Source: Nostocales cyanobacterium HT-58-2 (GTDB lineage: Bacteria > Cyanobacteriota > Cyanobacteriia > Cyanobacteriales > Nostocaceae). From it: 64,000 nt of DNA. The DNA lies in NCBI GenBank assembly GCA_002163975.1, contig CP019636.1:4103001-4167000 (forward strand). Direction: 5' to 3'. The notes under the pieces are model-generated. The model was not told the DNA's origin and made no database searches. It saw only the letters and a list, made by a program, of their open reading frames with translations. This document shows, one piece after another, positions 18,435 through 27,760 of the stretch; within the stretch, counting starts at the first letter, position 1; each line of letters begins with the position of its first letter. Position numbers and translations under genes: made by a program.

Positions 18435-18878
18435 CTAGCCATCTTCTGCCTCTAATGAATTAAGATAAACTGTAACCTGCTGTACATAAAATCGATATTG
18501 CTCTAAAGCTTTTGGAATTGCTGAAAATACTATTTTGTTGTCTATGTCCTTGTACTGATGAACTAAAATGTTTCGCATTCCAACTGATTGTGCTAGTTTT
18601 GTCGCTAAATCTTGGGTGATAATGCTTTGTCGTCCAGCTTCAGTAAAAGAATCAAAGTTTGTGGCTGGACTAATTTTGTGTAACTGCACCAAAAGATATT
18701 TATTAATATCTGTTGCTGCTTCTACCACAAGCTGCAACAGTCTTTCAACAATTAATTGCTGGTGGAAATTACCCAGGTACTCATTAAGAGTAATAGACCT
18801 AAACTCTTCTAAGGTGTTGCAGTATTTCACTATCAATCTAAGTCTGACTAAAACAACTTCTAAGTCAATGTTACTCAT
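18435..18878 (-). CDS. hepT: HepT-like (DUF86) HEPN toxin
   Basis: 147-residue all-alpha HEPN protein. The R-x4-H active-site motif of HepT toxins is present as RNILVHQY (Arg near residue 102). It overlaps the upstream MntA-type gene by 8 bases, the usual two-gene toxin-antitoxin layout. In studied pairs HepT is an RNase that MntA inactivates by AMPylating a tyrosine near the motif; a tyrosine follows here (HQY). The pair sits inside the remains of the CRISPR-Cas operon. Confidence 0.85.
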   Translation of the reverse strand: MSNIDLEVVLVRLRLIVKYCNTLEEFRSITLNEYLGNFHQQLIVERLLQLVVEAATDINKYLLVQLHKISPATNFDSFTEAGRQSIITQDLATKLAQSVGMRNILVHQYKDIDNKIVFSAIPKALEQYRFYVQQVTVYLNSLEAEDG

Positions 18879-19320
18879 ACCCCCACTTTTTTAATTCCAT
18901 ATCAATAAGCTGCCGTTGGTCTTGACGAAATTTCTTCATTTCTGATTCTGGTCTTAATGAAGTGAGTCGAAAATATTCAAACCCACCTCGGTCTTTCTCA
19001 TAAAGAAGAATGCCATCACGAGCTACAAAATGAGCTATTAACCAGGAACAATTATTGAGTTCTACAACATCAATCTGTTCATGATTGATTCTAAAAATGT
19101 CGCCAAGAAGTAAAGGTATTTCAAACCAAGACCAGTCATTATCTTTGGTATGATTCTTTCGCTCTTCCTCATCGCAGAGAACAGCAAAGTCCCAGTCACT
19201 GTTAGCATGAGTTTTACCAGTGGCTCTTGAACCGAAAAGAACTAACATTTTAAGATAAGGAATCTTCTCAGGAATTTGTTGAGCAAGTTCCCTGAGTTCT
19301 TCAATGGTTGGTGTATTCAT
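18871..19320 (-). CDS. mntA: MntA-like nucleotidyltransferase antitoxin
   Basis: 149 residues with the minimal nucleotidyltransferase signature GS-x10-DxD (GSRATGKTHANSDWD) at about residues 30-44. It heads a two-gene unit with hepT, overlapping by 8 bases. It is predicted to AMPylate and so neutralise the HepT toxin. Length and organisation are typical. Confidence 0.86.
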   Translation of the reverse strand: MNTPTIEELRELAQQIPEKIPYLKMLVLFGSRATGKTHANSDWDFAVLCDEEERKNHTKDNDWSWFEIPLLLGDIFRINHEQIDVVELNNCSWLIAHFVARDGILLYEKDRGGFEYFRLTSLRPESEMKKFRQDQRQLIDMELKKWGYE

Positions 19321-19370
19321 TGCAGTTTAAGAGAGTTTTTAGTAACCAAAGTTAAGTTGCTTTTCTGCCT

Positions 19371-19583
19371 CTAATTTCGTTCACGATGGGTGTAGACCAA
19401 ACAGGCTTGCACATCTTCCCTTTCTAACCAAGAATAACCCTTTAGCAGAGTTTCGATAGTATCACCTGCTGCCAGCATTCCTAAAATATGCTCAACCGCT
19501 AAACGACGACCCCGAATAATCGGTTTACCTCCAAAGATTTTGGGGTTGAGTGTAATTCTTTGTAAAAGTTGTTGCTCGTCCAT
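19371..19583 (-). CDS. DUF433 antitoxin-like protein, without its usual toxin
   Basis: 70-residue DUF433 protein (RITLNPKIFGGKPIIRGRRL, GYSWLEREDVQACLVY), a winged-helix-like antitoxin family usually followed by a DUF5615 PIN-like toxin. Here only 50 bases separate it from mntA and no toxin follows. The C-terminus is short for the family, where I recall YARR..H continuing further, so the 3' part and the partner may have been lost when the region was rearranged. Confidence 0.75.
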   Translation of the reverse strand: MDEQQLLQRITLNPKIFGGKPIIRGRRLAVEHILGMLAAGDTIETLLKGYSWLEREDVQACLVYTHRERN

Positions 19584-19660
19584 TGTTTACGTCCAACATA
19601 TTTGAGTATGAACAGAAGGCTTTTGAACTGAACAATTCCTAGCCTAAGCCTAATTCACCA

Positions 19661-19677
19661 GAATCCCTATCAGGGAT
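19661..19677. repeat. Isolated partial CRISPR repeat (stem core)
   Basis: GAATCCCTATCAGGGAT matches 17 consecutive bases of the array repeat, in the inverse orientation to the array's plus-strand copies. It lies eight bases beyond the cas3' fragment stop. It contains the repeat's hairpin but not the flanking 5' half or the ATTGAAAC tag end. Confidence 0.6.
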
Positions 19678-19684
19678 GTATACC

Positions 19685-20195
19685 TCAAGCAATCCATATC
19701 TCGCCTCCTTTGCTTCTAAGCGAGTAAGCAAGCGTATCCAACACCAGCGCTGACTGACCAAACGCTATAGAATACGGTGCAGTTGCATCATGAAAACTGT
19801 ACTGATCGCTGATTGGATAAATCTGGAAGTGCATCGGTAGACGTAACCGCATCCGCACTTCTGACACTGGACGACGGATGACATAACAAACCAAACCCTT
19901 GTTTTTCAGGCTTTTGTTGATTTCTCCAACCCAACGATTGTCAGGTTGCCAAATTTCAATTCCCTTGAGAACCTGAACTTTTTTGAGCTTTGTGTCAAAG
20001 ACTTGTTCACAAGCTTCTCGAAACTTTTCTCGGCTTTGTGCATACTGTGATTGGATAGTGCGATCGCCCAACTGATAATACAGCCAGAATGATTGCACTG
20101 CACCCCAACGACGATAGTAGCCTTGAAAATCGTTGATTTGCCGATATTGCTCCTTAATCTTGGCATGGAAAAAAGGGCGATCGCCCGAATATTTC
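19685..20195 (-). pseudogene. cas3' (type I-D helicase), C-terminal fragment
   Basis: About 165 codons (YYRRWGAVQSFWLYYQLGDR, LKNKGLVCYVIRRPVSEV, LPMHFQIYP, IAFGQSALVLDTLAY) that I recognise as the C-terminal end of the type I-D Cas3' helicase; no helicase motifs remain. The frame extends to 20257, but the first residues (WEQSGICDGRS) fall across a HIP1 site and the other pseudogene, so the true breakpoint is near 20195. Position and strand fit an ancestral cas3'-cas10d-csc2-csc1-cas6 order. Confidence 0.6.
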
Positions 20196-20199
20196 CAAG

Positions 20200-20949
20200 T
20201 TGGTAGAGGCGATCGCCCGTCGCAAATTCCTGATTGCTCCCAACAATGACTGGACACAACCGCGTGTCAAAGCTTTAGTGAAAGCTGTCCGTGCATTGAG
20301 CGATGCGGGACATATGGAAGATGCCCAGATAATTGCTAACTTACTCCTAGAACGCAGTGAACTTTCATCACTTCTGCGAAAGGAGATAGAACAGTTTCAA
20401 AAAAATCTGCCGCCAGCTTGGCACTTAGAGATTGAAGGTTATATTCGCTGCCAGCAACCTTTTCAGTTATCCTACCAAGATGCAGCAGAACGATTGTGGA
20501 GCTTCACAGTTCGCTTTGCTCAAATGACTCCTCATGAAGAACGCAAGTATCTTGATTGTTGGTGTGAACAAACAACCGGAAATCAGGATGTAGAGGAACT
20601 ACAACACAACTGGTCTCTACGCTTAGACCGTATCACAGATGCCACTATTTCACCAATTTCTGGTCATTGGCTCTCAAAACTGGATGAAATCTTGGTAGAA
20701 ATGCATTTATTGCATGGTTTGGCATTTGCCTATCAAGCCAAACCGGAGGATGTGAAAAACGAATGGTTACCAGACCGAGAACGAGTCAGGCGAGTTGTTA
20801 GGCGTGTATCCAGCACCTTTTAGTTTATCCGGGAAGTGTTGAGGTATGCCCCAGATTGCGTGATTGTATCACCAGAGAGTGTGCGTCAGCGCCTTAAAGA
20901 CAAACTGGTTGCCCAGTGTCAAAATTATCAGTTAGAAATTCGGGAGTGA
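20200..20949 (+). pseudogene. WYL-domain regulator, N-terminally truncated and interrupted by an amber codon
   Basis: An open frame to 20823 encodes WYL-domain sequence (PFQLSYQDAAERLWSF; WSLRLDRITDATISP) and a C-terminal extension. It stops at TAG (20821-20823) but continues in frame for 41 codons (FIREVLRYAPDCVIVSPE) to TGA at 20947-20949. A Trp-to-stop change (TGG to TAG) fits the context. The N-terminal DNA-binding part is missing at the junction with the cas3' fragment. Cyanobacterial CRISPR loci often carry a divergent WYL regulator, so this was probably the repressor of the lost operon. Confidence 0.7.
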
Positions 20950-20954
20950 ACTAC

Positions 20955-20989
20955 CTACACTGCCCGGCGGAGTACCGGGTACAGTGTAG
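20955..20989. terminator. Hairpin between the WYL pseudogene and mysE
   Basis: CTACACTG (20955-20962) pairs with CAGTGTAG (20982-20989), and CCGG with CCGG inside. It lies between two convergent genes and may end transcription of the MAA operon at 21014. No strong U tract follows. Confidence 0.5.
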
Positions 20990-21013
20990 ACTTCTGTATT
21001 CAACCTGCCTTCT

Positions 21014-24000
21014 TCAAACTAAACAAGTTTTTAAACGCTCTGCTAAGACTTGAACATGAGGTTCTAAAACGAACGAATAATGGCTGCCGGGAACGTCAAT
21101 AATTTCTATTTCCTTTGCTGCCATAATTGAAAATAACTCGACCCAAACGAGAGTCGGATCGGGTGCCATGATGTGTTTCTCACGCGCTCTAAATATCGTT
21201 GCTTTTCCAGGATAGGGCTGTCGCACATAGGAATAAGTTGCTTTCAATGTCCCTACCAACACATCTAAGATACGGCGATTTTTTCGTCGTTCTACAGTTG
21301 GTGGAAAAATCTTCACTTTTCTAGCTTTATCGATGATGTAATCAATTTGTTCATCTACACTCAAATGTTTTATTTCATCTTGTGTGACCAAATTATCTTG
21401 ACCAAACATTCCACCAAATACCCGTGAAAGAACTCCCACCAAATATTGATTATTAATTTCCTTTTGTTTATCCAAAACAATTGGTACGTAGGAATCAAGG
21501 ATGGCTAACAAAGACACTTCATGACCCTGTTTGTAGAATTGCTGTGCTACCTCATAAGCCACAACTCCCCCAAATGACCAACCTCCAATTTGATAAGGAC
21601 CTTCTGGTTGAACTGTTTGAATGGCTTTAACGTAGAGGCTTGCCATATCTTCAACTCGCGATAAGGGTTCTTCTTCCCCGTTGAAACCTTGAGCTTGCAA
21701 ACCATAAAATGGCTGTTCTCTACCTAAGTAGCGAGCTAAGTTGAAGTAGCAAAAGACGTGACCACCAGCAGGATGCACGCAGAAGAAAGGACGCTTGTTG
21801 CCTTTCGGCTGAATAGGGACTATTGGTGAATTGTTAAAAATATTTGAGGCGGTTTGCAAAATCTTCGCTAAATCCTCAATCACCGGATTGGTTAAAAGTT
21901 CTGACAAGGGTAAATCTTTACCAAATTTCTCCTCAATTTCAGCTATCAAATGAATTGCTAAAAGAGAATTACCTCCAAGTTCAAAAAAGTTATCTCTAAC
22001 ACCCACAGGATGAACATCTAGAATTTGTGCCCAGATTTCTGCGAGTTGCTGTTCTATGTCATTGCGAGGCGCAATATAGTTGTGGCTTTCACTGAAGTTA
22101 GAGAGACTTGGACTGGGTAATGCTCGACGATCCAACTTGCCGTTAGAAGTCAAAGGTAGCGTTTCTAATAGGATAAAGGCAGCTGGCACCATATAATCTG
22201 GCAGCTTTTGCCGAAGAAATTCTCGCAAGAGACTTGGGGAAGGTAGGTTCTCAGTAGAGACAATGTAAGCAACAATTTGCTTGTCACCTGGTTTATCCTG
22301 TCGTACGATGACAACCGCTTCTCGTACTTGCGGATGCTGGGATAAAGCATTTTCAATCTCTCCCAACTCAACGCGAAAACCACGAATTTTAACTTGATGG
22401 TCAATACGTCCAATGTATTCTATATTGCCATCGCTTAAGTAACGAGCCAAGTCTCCAGTTTTGTACAAGCGATCGCTCTGTCTAAAAGGGTTGGTGATGA
22501 AGCACTCGGCTGTTAACTCTTCTCGATTCAGATAGCCACGAGCAACTCCCACACCACCAATATATAATTCACCAGTCACACCAATGGGAACTGGTTGCAG
22601 ATGAGGGTCGAGGATGTAAATCTGCGTGTTGGCAATGGGGCGACCAATAGGTACTGTTCTCAGGTGACTCTGTCTTTGGCAGCGCCAGAATGTCACATCA
22701 ATTGCTGCTTCTGTGGGACCATATAAATTGTGCAATTCACACCCTAGGTGCTGAAAGAATTTTTCTTGCAGGTCAAGGGTGAGAGCTTCTCCACTGCAAA
22801 TGACTCTCCTTAAACTTTGACATTTATCTAAATCTCGACTTTCAAGGAAGACTTGCAGCATTGAGGGGACAAAATGCAAGGTCGTTATCTGCTCTTGGCT
22901 GATAAGCTCAACTAAATAACTTCTGTCGCGATGTCCGCCAGGTTTGGCAATCACAAGACGTGCGCCAGTTAACAAAGTCCAAAAGAATTCCCAAACAGAG
23001 ACATCAAAGCTAAAAGGGGTTTTTTGCAACACCGCATCTGTGGCTGTCAACTGATACGCCTCTTGCATCCACAGTAACCGATTGCAAATTCCCCGATGGG
23101 TATTCATTGCACCTTTCGGTTTTCCTGTAGAACCAGAAGTATAGATGACATATGCTAAATTCTCTGGTTGAACACCACTGGCTGGATTGTTTGTTTGTTC
23201 TTGTGAAATTTTCTCCCAGTCAGCATCCAAACAAATAATTTGTGCTTGCGATTTAGGGAGTTGAGTCACTTGTTTTTTTTGTGTCAACAGCAACGATACC
23301 TGAGAATCTGCCAACATATAAGCGATGCGTTCTTGGGGAGACTCAGGGTCAATGGGTACGTATGCTCCTCCTGCTTTGAGAATCCCCAAAAGTCCAATGA
23401 CCATTTGCAGTGAGCGTTCTACAGAGATACCCACCAGCACCTCTGTTTTGACCCCTTTTTTTTGCAGGTGGTGTGCGAGTTGATTTGCCTTTTCGTTCAG
23501 TTCTCGATATGTGAGTTGTTGCTGTTCAAAACTGACAGCAATTGCTTCTGGTGTCAGATCAACCTGAGTTTCAAATAACTCATGCAAACAACGAGACAGA
23601 TTGTAATCTCTATGTGTAGCGTTCCACTCAATGAGTAATTGATGCTGTTCGCTATCTGTTAGTATTGGTAGCTGAGTCACTTGCTGCTTGGGAGAAGTTA
23701 CAATTTCTGCCAGCAATATTTGCAACTGCCCTGCCATACGAACTATGGCATCAGCATCTAGCAAGTCACGGTTATAGTGTAGGAAACAAGTCAGAGATTC
23801 TCCTGCTTCTAAAATTTCCCAATTTAAGTCAAATTCAACCCTTTGCTCTGGAATTTCAAAGTAGGACAGGGAAGAATTTGTTTGATTAAACAAAGTCGAG
23901 AGGGTTTCTAATTTATCTAAATTTTGATACGTCAATCCTACTTGGCAAATGGGAGGATGACTCAGTTGTGAATTCAGTTGTAGTTGCCTAACTAACAGAG

Positions 24001-25021
24001 GAAATGGATAATCTTGATGTGCGATCACATCAAAAACAGCACTCCTAGTTAGACTCAACAACTCCTGAAAACTCAGAGTACTGGAAATACTGGAGCGGAC
24101 AACTGTTAAGTTGTTAAAATTACCAATTTTGCAGTTAAAATTACGTGATTTTGCCTGTTCTGTCTTAAAACCAACTAGGAGCTCCTCAGTTGCTGTATAA
24201 CGATGCAATATCACCTGAAAAGCCGCGAGCAGGATGGTAGACAATTCAACATCTTCCGTTTGTGCAAATTGCTGAAGTTTACTGGCGATATTAGGAGAAA
24301 TGCAAAACTTGTGTAACGCTCCTCGATAAGTTCTTACAGGTGGTCGGGGACGACTCATTGGCAAATTCAAAGTAGGCAATTCACCGTCAAGCCGCCCTTT
24401 TAATTCATACCAGAGTTGTTCCCCTTCTGGACTATTAAGCAGGTTGAGTTCTCGTTGCACATACTCCTGATACGAGCTATCAACCGATGGCAAAGCAATA
24501 ACAATATTATTTTTTCGCGCTTGGTATAGTTTTAACAGTTCATCCACCAGCAACATCAAAGTGCGATCATCACAGGCTATTTGATGCACTGCGAGCAAAA
24601 TAACATGATTTGTAGGAGTGCAACTGAAGACACTCAATCGCACCACCGAACCAGATGCTAAGTCAAAAGGGCGTTGCAGGGACTGCAAAACTTGATTTTG
24701 TAATTTCTCCTCATTCCATCCTGTAGAACTCACAAAGTCTACCGAGGCACTGGCTTCATCAACAACGTGCTGTAGAACTTTACCTTGCTTTTCAATATAA
24801 GCAGTGCGTAGAGATGGATGACGTTTAACAAGTGACTGAAAGACTCTATCCAAGCATTCATAATCTAACTGCTGTGAAAAACGGACTGCAAAAGCAAGTT
24901 TATCGATATAACTTTGGGGTGCAAACTTGTATAAGAACCAAGCAACTTGTTGTGCGTGTGTTAGAGAAAACTCAGTTATAGCCTCTGCATTGGAGATTGG
25001 ATGTGCTTGTGTGGTATCCAT
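21014..25021 (-). CDS. mysE: NRPS (C-A-T-TE) of MAA biosynthesis, predicted serine-activating MysE
   Basis: 1335 residues: condensation domain (about 15-440), adenylation (about 465-985), thiolation (about 1000-1070, GGNSLLAIHL) and thioesterase (about 1090-1330, GGWSFGG nucleophile serine). The A-domain code read by hand is D-V-W-H-I-S-L-I-D plus the invariant K, a serine code, so it should add Ser to mycosporine-glycine to give shinorine. The C-domain HHxxxDG motif reads HQIACDD; the catalytic His is replaced, so it is probably not catalytic. As I recall, studied MysE proteins are A-T-TE, so the extra C domain is unusual. Last gene of the mys cluster; 294 bases separate it from mysC. Confidence 0.85.
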   Translation of the reverse strand: MDTTQAHPISNAEAITEFSLTHAQQVAWFLYKFAPQSYIDKLAFAVRFSQQLDYECLDRVFQSLVKRHPSLRTAYIEKQGKVLQHVVDEASASVDFVSSTGWNEEKLQNQVLQSLQRPFDLASGSVVRLSVFSCTPTNHVILLAVHQIACDDRTLMLLVDELLKLYQARKNNIVIALPSVDSSYQEYVQRELNLLNSPEGEQLWYELKGRLDGELPTLNLPMSRPRPPVRTYRGALHKFCISPNIASKLQQFAQTEDVELSTILLAAFQVILHRYTATEELLVGFKTEQAKSRNFNCKIGNFNNLTVVRSSISSTLSFQELLSLTRSAVFDVIAHQDYPFPLLVRQLQLNSQLSHPPICQVGLTYQNLDKLETLSTLFNQTNSSLSYFEIPEQRVEFDLNWEILEAGESLTCFLHYNRDLLDADAIVRMAGQLQILLAEIVTSPKQQVTQLPILTDSEQHQLLIEWNATHRDYNLSRCLHELFETQVDLTPEAIAVSFEQQQLTYRELNEKANQLAHHLQKKGVKTEVLVGISVERSLQMVIGLLGILKAGGAYVPIDPESPQERIAYMLADSQVSLLLTQKKQVTQLPKSQAQIICLDADWEKISQEQTNNPASGVQPENLAYVIYTSGSTGKPKGAMNTHRGICNRLLWMQEAYQLTATDAVLQKTPFSFDVSVWEFFWTLLTGARLVIAKPGGHRDRSYLVELISQEQITTLHFVPSMLQVFLESRDLDKCQSLRRVICSGEALTLDLQEKFFQHLGCELHNLYGPTEAAIDVTFWRCQRQSHLRTVPIGRPIANTQIYILDPHLQPVPIGVTGELYIGGVGVARGYLNREELTAECFITNPFRQSDRLYKTGDLARYLSDGNIEYIGRIDHQVKIRGFRVELGEIENALSQHPQVREAVVIVRQDKPGDKQIVAYIVSTENLPSPSLLREFLRQKLPDYMVPAAFILLETLPLTSNGKLDRRALPSPSLSNFSESHNYIAPRNDIEQQLAEIWAQILDVHPVGVRDNFFELGGNSLLAIHLIAEIEEKFGKDLPLSELLTNPVIEDLAKILQTASNIFNNSPIVPIQPKGNKRPFFCVHPAGGHVFCYFNLARYLGREQPFYGLQAQGFNGEEEPLSRVEDMASLYVKAIQTVQPEGPYQIGGWSFGGVVAYEVAQQFYKQGHEVSLLAILDSYVPIVLDKQKEINNQYLVGVLSRVFGGMFGQDNLVTQDEIKHLSVDEQIDYIIDKARKVKIFPPTVERRKNRRILDVLVGTLKATYSYVRQPYPGKATIFRAREKHIMAPDPTLVWVELFSIMAAKEIEIIDVPGSHYSFVLEPHVQVLAERLKTCLV

Positions 25022-25315
25022 GAGTAGAAATTTGTGTATTCTGATTCTTAGGCAATGTCGCAGAGCACCTGCCCCTATGGGGGGCAGAAAAAAGAAAAAT
25101 TAGGGATAATTTTTGGGAAAAATCTGGGGTTGATAATTTGGAATCACAGATAAATACAGATAGTTCAATAAGTTCATCAGTAGACTTCTTGCAAAAATGC
25201 GAATAAGTCTAAAAGGAACCATAGATAAACATCGATGGACGTTGGAGAAGCCTCTCCGTCAGGAGAAGCAAGTGTCCGTTGTTCATCTGTGGTTTGATCA
25301 AATTGATTCCCTGGC
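25022..25315. other. mysC-mysE intergenic region with repeat fragments
   Basis: 294 bases with the repeat word TAGACTTCTTGCAAAAATGC at 25181-25200, related to the left ends of the elements at 5992 and 45226, and a CAGATAAATACAGATAG repeat of a type also seen near 58350. mysE may have its own promoter here. Confidence 0.45.
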
Positions 25316-26713
25316 TCAATCACCGCCCAATTCCACCAGTTTGCCAATGTTAAAATCAATCCTTGTCCAGCCTCTGAATTGCCGCAGGTTATCGAGCAAA
25401 AGCAAGAAAATTTGCCAGTGGTGTACCATCAAAAATGGCAGTGGGTCATCCACTTGATAAATAGCATCCTTACCTCGTAAAAAGTTGCGTATCCAAGTTT
25501 GCAGTTGAGCAAAGGAACGAATGCCAGTCAGCCGCCACACTTCATGATATGTCCAGTATGTCGGCTTACTGTTTGGCAGTGGCTCTTGAGGTTCTGTGAA
25601 AGCTTCTTGGCTCAAATACGCATCTGCAACTTGTGGATGATTGTAAAACATCGTAATTGCTGAATGCGTTCGGGGATTACATTCAATAGCGTAAACTGTA
25701 CCGTCCTCAGCTTGAATAAAATCAAAGGAAATTTGTCCTGTGATTCCGAGTTCCTTGACAAAGTGCGTCACCCACTTCTGAATTTTAGGGTTTTCTATAT
25801 TTTCGTAATTAACCTGAAAAGCTGAAGATTCAGAGCAACAATGCAGCCGCAACTCCCCATTTTTAACTGTGCTATGGGTGCAGAATTCTTTGCCTGGAAT
25901 AAACTCTTGCATAATCCAAGGCTTTTCTGGACTAATAGGCAAACTTCTGACGAATGCTGCTGTTTCTTCAGGAGTATCACAAGGTAACTTGGTTAAATCC
26001 AAGCGGCGCACTGAGTCGTAGGGAATGCTTTTGAGAATATACTTGCGAGTTTCTTGAGAAAAGTCGAAATTTATGACTTGTTCGGGGTTTGTAATTTTGA
26101 AGGATTTAGGAACCGACAAGCCTAGTGCTCTTGCTTTTTCGCTGAAAGCAAATTTATCATCGAGCATTTGGGTGACATCGGCGTCGAAGTGAAAGACTTC
26201 GCAGTAGGGTGAGAGGGCGGGTTTGGCGAGGGAGTCGTAGTAGCTGGCAACTGGACTGGTGACAGGAACATAAACGTCTATTTTTTCTCGCTTAACAATG
26301 TCTAGTAAAGCTTGGATATAAGCTTCTGGGTTGTGCTGTGGGGTGGGCGTAGTGTAGAAGCGAGAAACAGCATTAGAAAATCGATGACCTGATAACCAAT
26401 ATTTGTGGGTTTCTATCAAGACGACTCTGTGCCCTGCTGCATGGAAAGAACGGGCAAGTTGGAGTGCTTTGGTCATTTTGCCACCGCTAATTAATATATT
26501 TTTGCGGTGTGTCGCTACTACGGCTTTTTGAGAACGCCAAGGAGAGCTTAAGCGACTCCAAAGTAGGGATATTAAAACAATAGCAGCGTTAATGGGCAGC
26601 ACCAACAAGAGTATTGTCAAGGTGCCGAGGTTCTGAAACAGGGCGACAAGAAGTGCCTTGATAGAAATTGCGGGTGTTGCTGGTCTGGAGGATAGGGAAA
26701 TAGAATGTGCCAT
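25316..26713 (-). CDS. mysC: ATP-grasp ligase, mycosporine-glycine synthase
   Basis: 465 residues. An N-terminal hydrophobic segment (about 20-50) precedes the ATP-grasp fold: GGKMTKALQLARSFHAAGH (nucleotide-binding start), KYILKSIPYDSVRRLDL, WIMQEFIPGKEF and YAIECNPRTHSAI (metal-binding Glu/Asn). The enzyme joins glycine to 4-deoxygadusol, the third MAA step. It lies between mysB and the NRPS in the same direction. The membrane segment is typical of cyanobacterial MysC and suggests membrane association. Confidence 0.9.
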   Translation of the reverse strand: MAHSISLSSRPATPAISIKALLVALFQNLGTLTILLLVLPINAAIVLISLLWSRLSSPWRSQKAVVATHRKNILISGGKMTKALQLARSFHAAGHRVVLIETHKYWLSGHRFSNAVSRFYTTPTPQHNPEAYIQALLDIVKREKIDVYVPVTSPVASYYDSLAKPALSPYCEVFHFDADVTQMLDDKFAFSEKARALGLSVPKSFKITNPEQVINFDFSQETRKYILKSIPYDSVRRLDLTKLPCDTPEETAAFVRSLPISPEKPWIMQEFIPGKEFCTHSTVKNGELRLHCCSESSAFQVNYENIENPKIQKWVTHFVKELGITGQISFDFIQAEDGTVYAIECNPRTHSAITMFYNHPQVADAYLSQEAFTEPQEPLPNSKPTYWTYHEVWRLTGIRSFAQLQTWIRNFLRGKDAIYQVDDPLPFLMVHHWQIFLLLLDNLRQFRGWTRIDFNIGKLVELGGD

Positions 26714-26923
26714 GATAACTCAATAGTTTGCAATTCGTAATTAGGGAATAATTACGAATTGCAAATTCACTAGGAATTGTCGTTCGCAACATGAATAGCA
26801 GCTAGTCGTTGCAAAACTCAGAATAGAGACTGGTGAAGTAAAAAAATAAAAAATATGATGAGTGCGATTTTCCAAACTCTAAATCCTGAGTTCTGCTTAC
26901 ACAAGTAATGTGCAGTTAAACAA

Positions 26924-27760
26924 CTATTGCTCAGGTAACCGTCGGATAATAGTCAAGCCATCTCGTAGTGGCAACAAGACTTGTTCCACACGCGAATCGG
27001 CGGCGACAATGCGGTTAAACTGGGCGATCGCCTCACCATTGGGGGTGCGATTCTCACTTGGGAGATAAACTTGTCCTTGCAGGAGAGTATTATCAACGCA
27101 GATAAATCCTCCAGGGACTAGTAAATCTTTGTCCAGCAGGATTTGGAAGTACTGGACATACTCTCGTTTATCAGCGTCAATGAACACAAAATCAAATGTC
27201 TCTCCCGCTGCTGCCAGTTTTTCCAGAGTTTCTATTGCTGCACCCAGTTCCACACGAATTTTTGACCCGTGGGGAGATTCTTTAAAGGCTGTTTGTGCAA
27301 ACTCTGCAGCGTAAGGGTCAACTTCACAGGCGACGAGTTCTCCATCAGGTGGTAAAGCTTCTGCCATTGCCAATGCAGAATAGCCAGTGAACATACCCAC
27401 TTCCAAAACTTTCTTAGCTTTGGTCATGTAGATAAACATCTTGAGAGTTTGTCCTTCTATATGCCCAGAGAGCATTTCTTGCTCCAGTTCTCGCACAGTG
27501 GCTCCTTGATGAAACTTTTGTCCCCAAGCTTCGTGAGCGGTTTTTTGAGCTAGTGCTGCAAGAGCTGGTGATTCATGGGTGGTATGTTCTTCTAAATAAG
27601 GGTCTAGACCTGCTGCTAAACGCCAAGCTAGCACGAGATTGGCTGCTAACTCATTAGATGTCTGTTGATTGAATGTCTGCAGTATCGTTTCTAACTGCTT
27701 TGCTAAAATCCCCAACGGTGTCACTGGTCTGGCGATCGCTTTTTCGACGACTTGAGACAT
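26924..27760 (-). CDS. mysB: SAM-dependent O-methyltransferase of MAA biosynthesis
   Basis: 278-residue class I O-methyltransferase of the caffeoyl-CoA type. SAM-binding motif I is LEVGMFTGYSALAMA, acidic residues follow in ACEVDPYAAE, and the metal/catalytic region is FDFVFIDADKREY. It methylates 2-demethyl-4-deoxygadusol to 4-deoxygadusol. Its ATG overlaps the mysA stop (TAATG), so it is translationally coupled to mysA. Confidence 0.92.
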   Translation of the reverse strand: MSQVVEKAIARPVTPLGILAKQLETILQTFNQQTSNELAANLVLAWRLAAGLDPYLEEHTTHESPALAALAQKTAHEAWGQKFHQGATVRELEQEMLSGHIEGQTLKMFIYMTKAKKVLEVGMFTGYSALAMAEALPPDGELVACEVDPYAAEFAQTAFKESPHGSKIRVELGAAIETLEKLAAAGETFDFVFIDADKREYVQYFQILLDKDLLVPGGFICVDNTLLQGQVYLPSENRTPNGEAIAQFNRIVAADSRVEQVLLPLRDGLTIIRRLPEQ

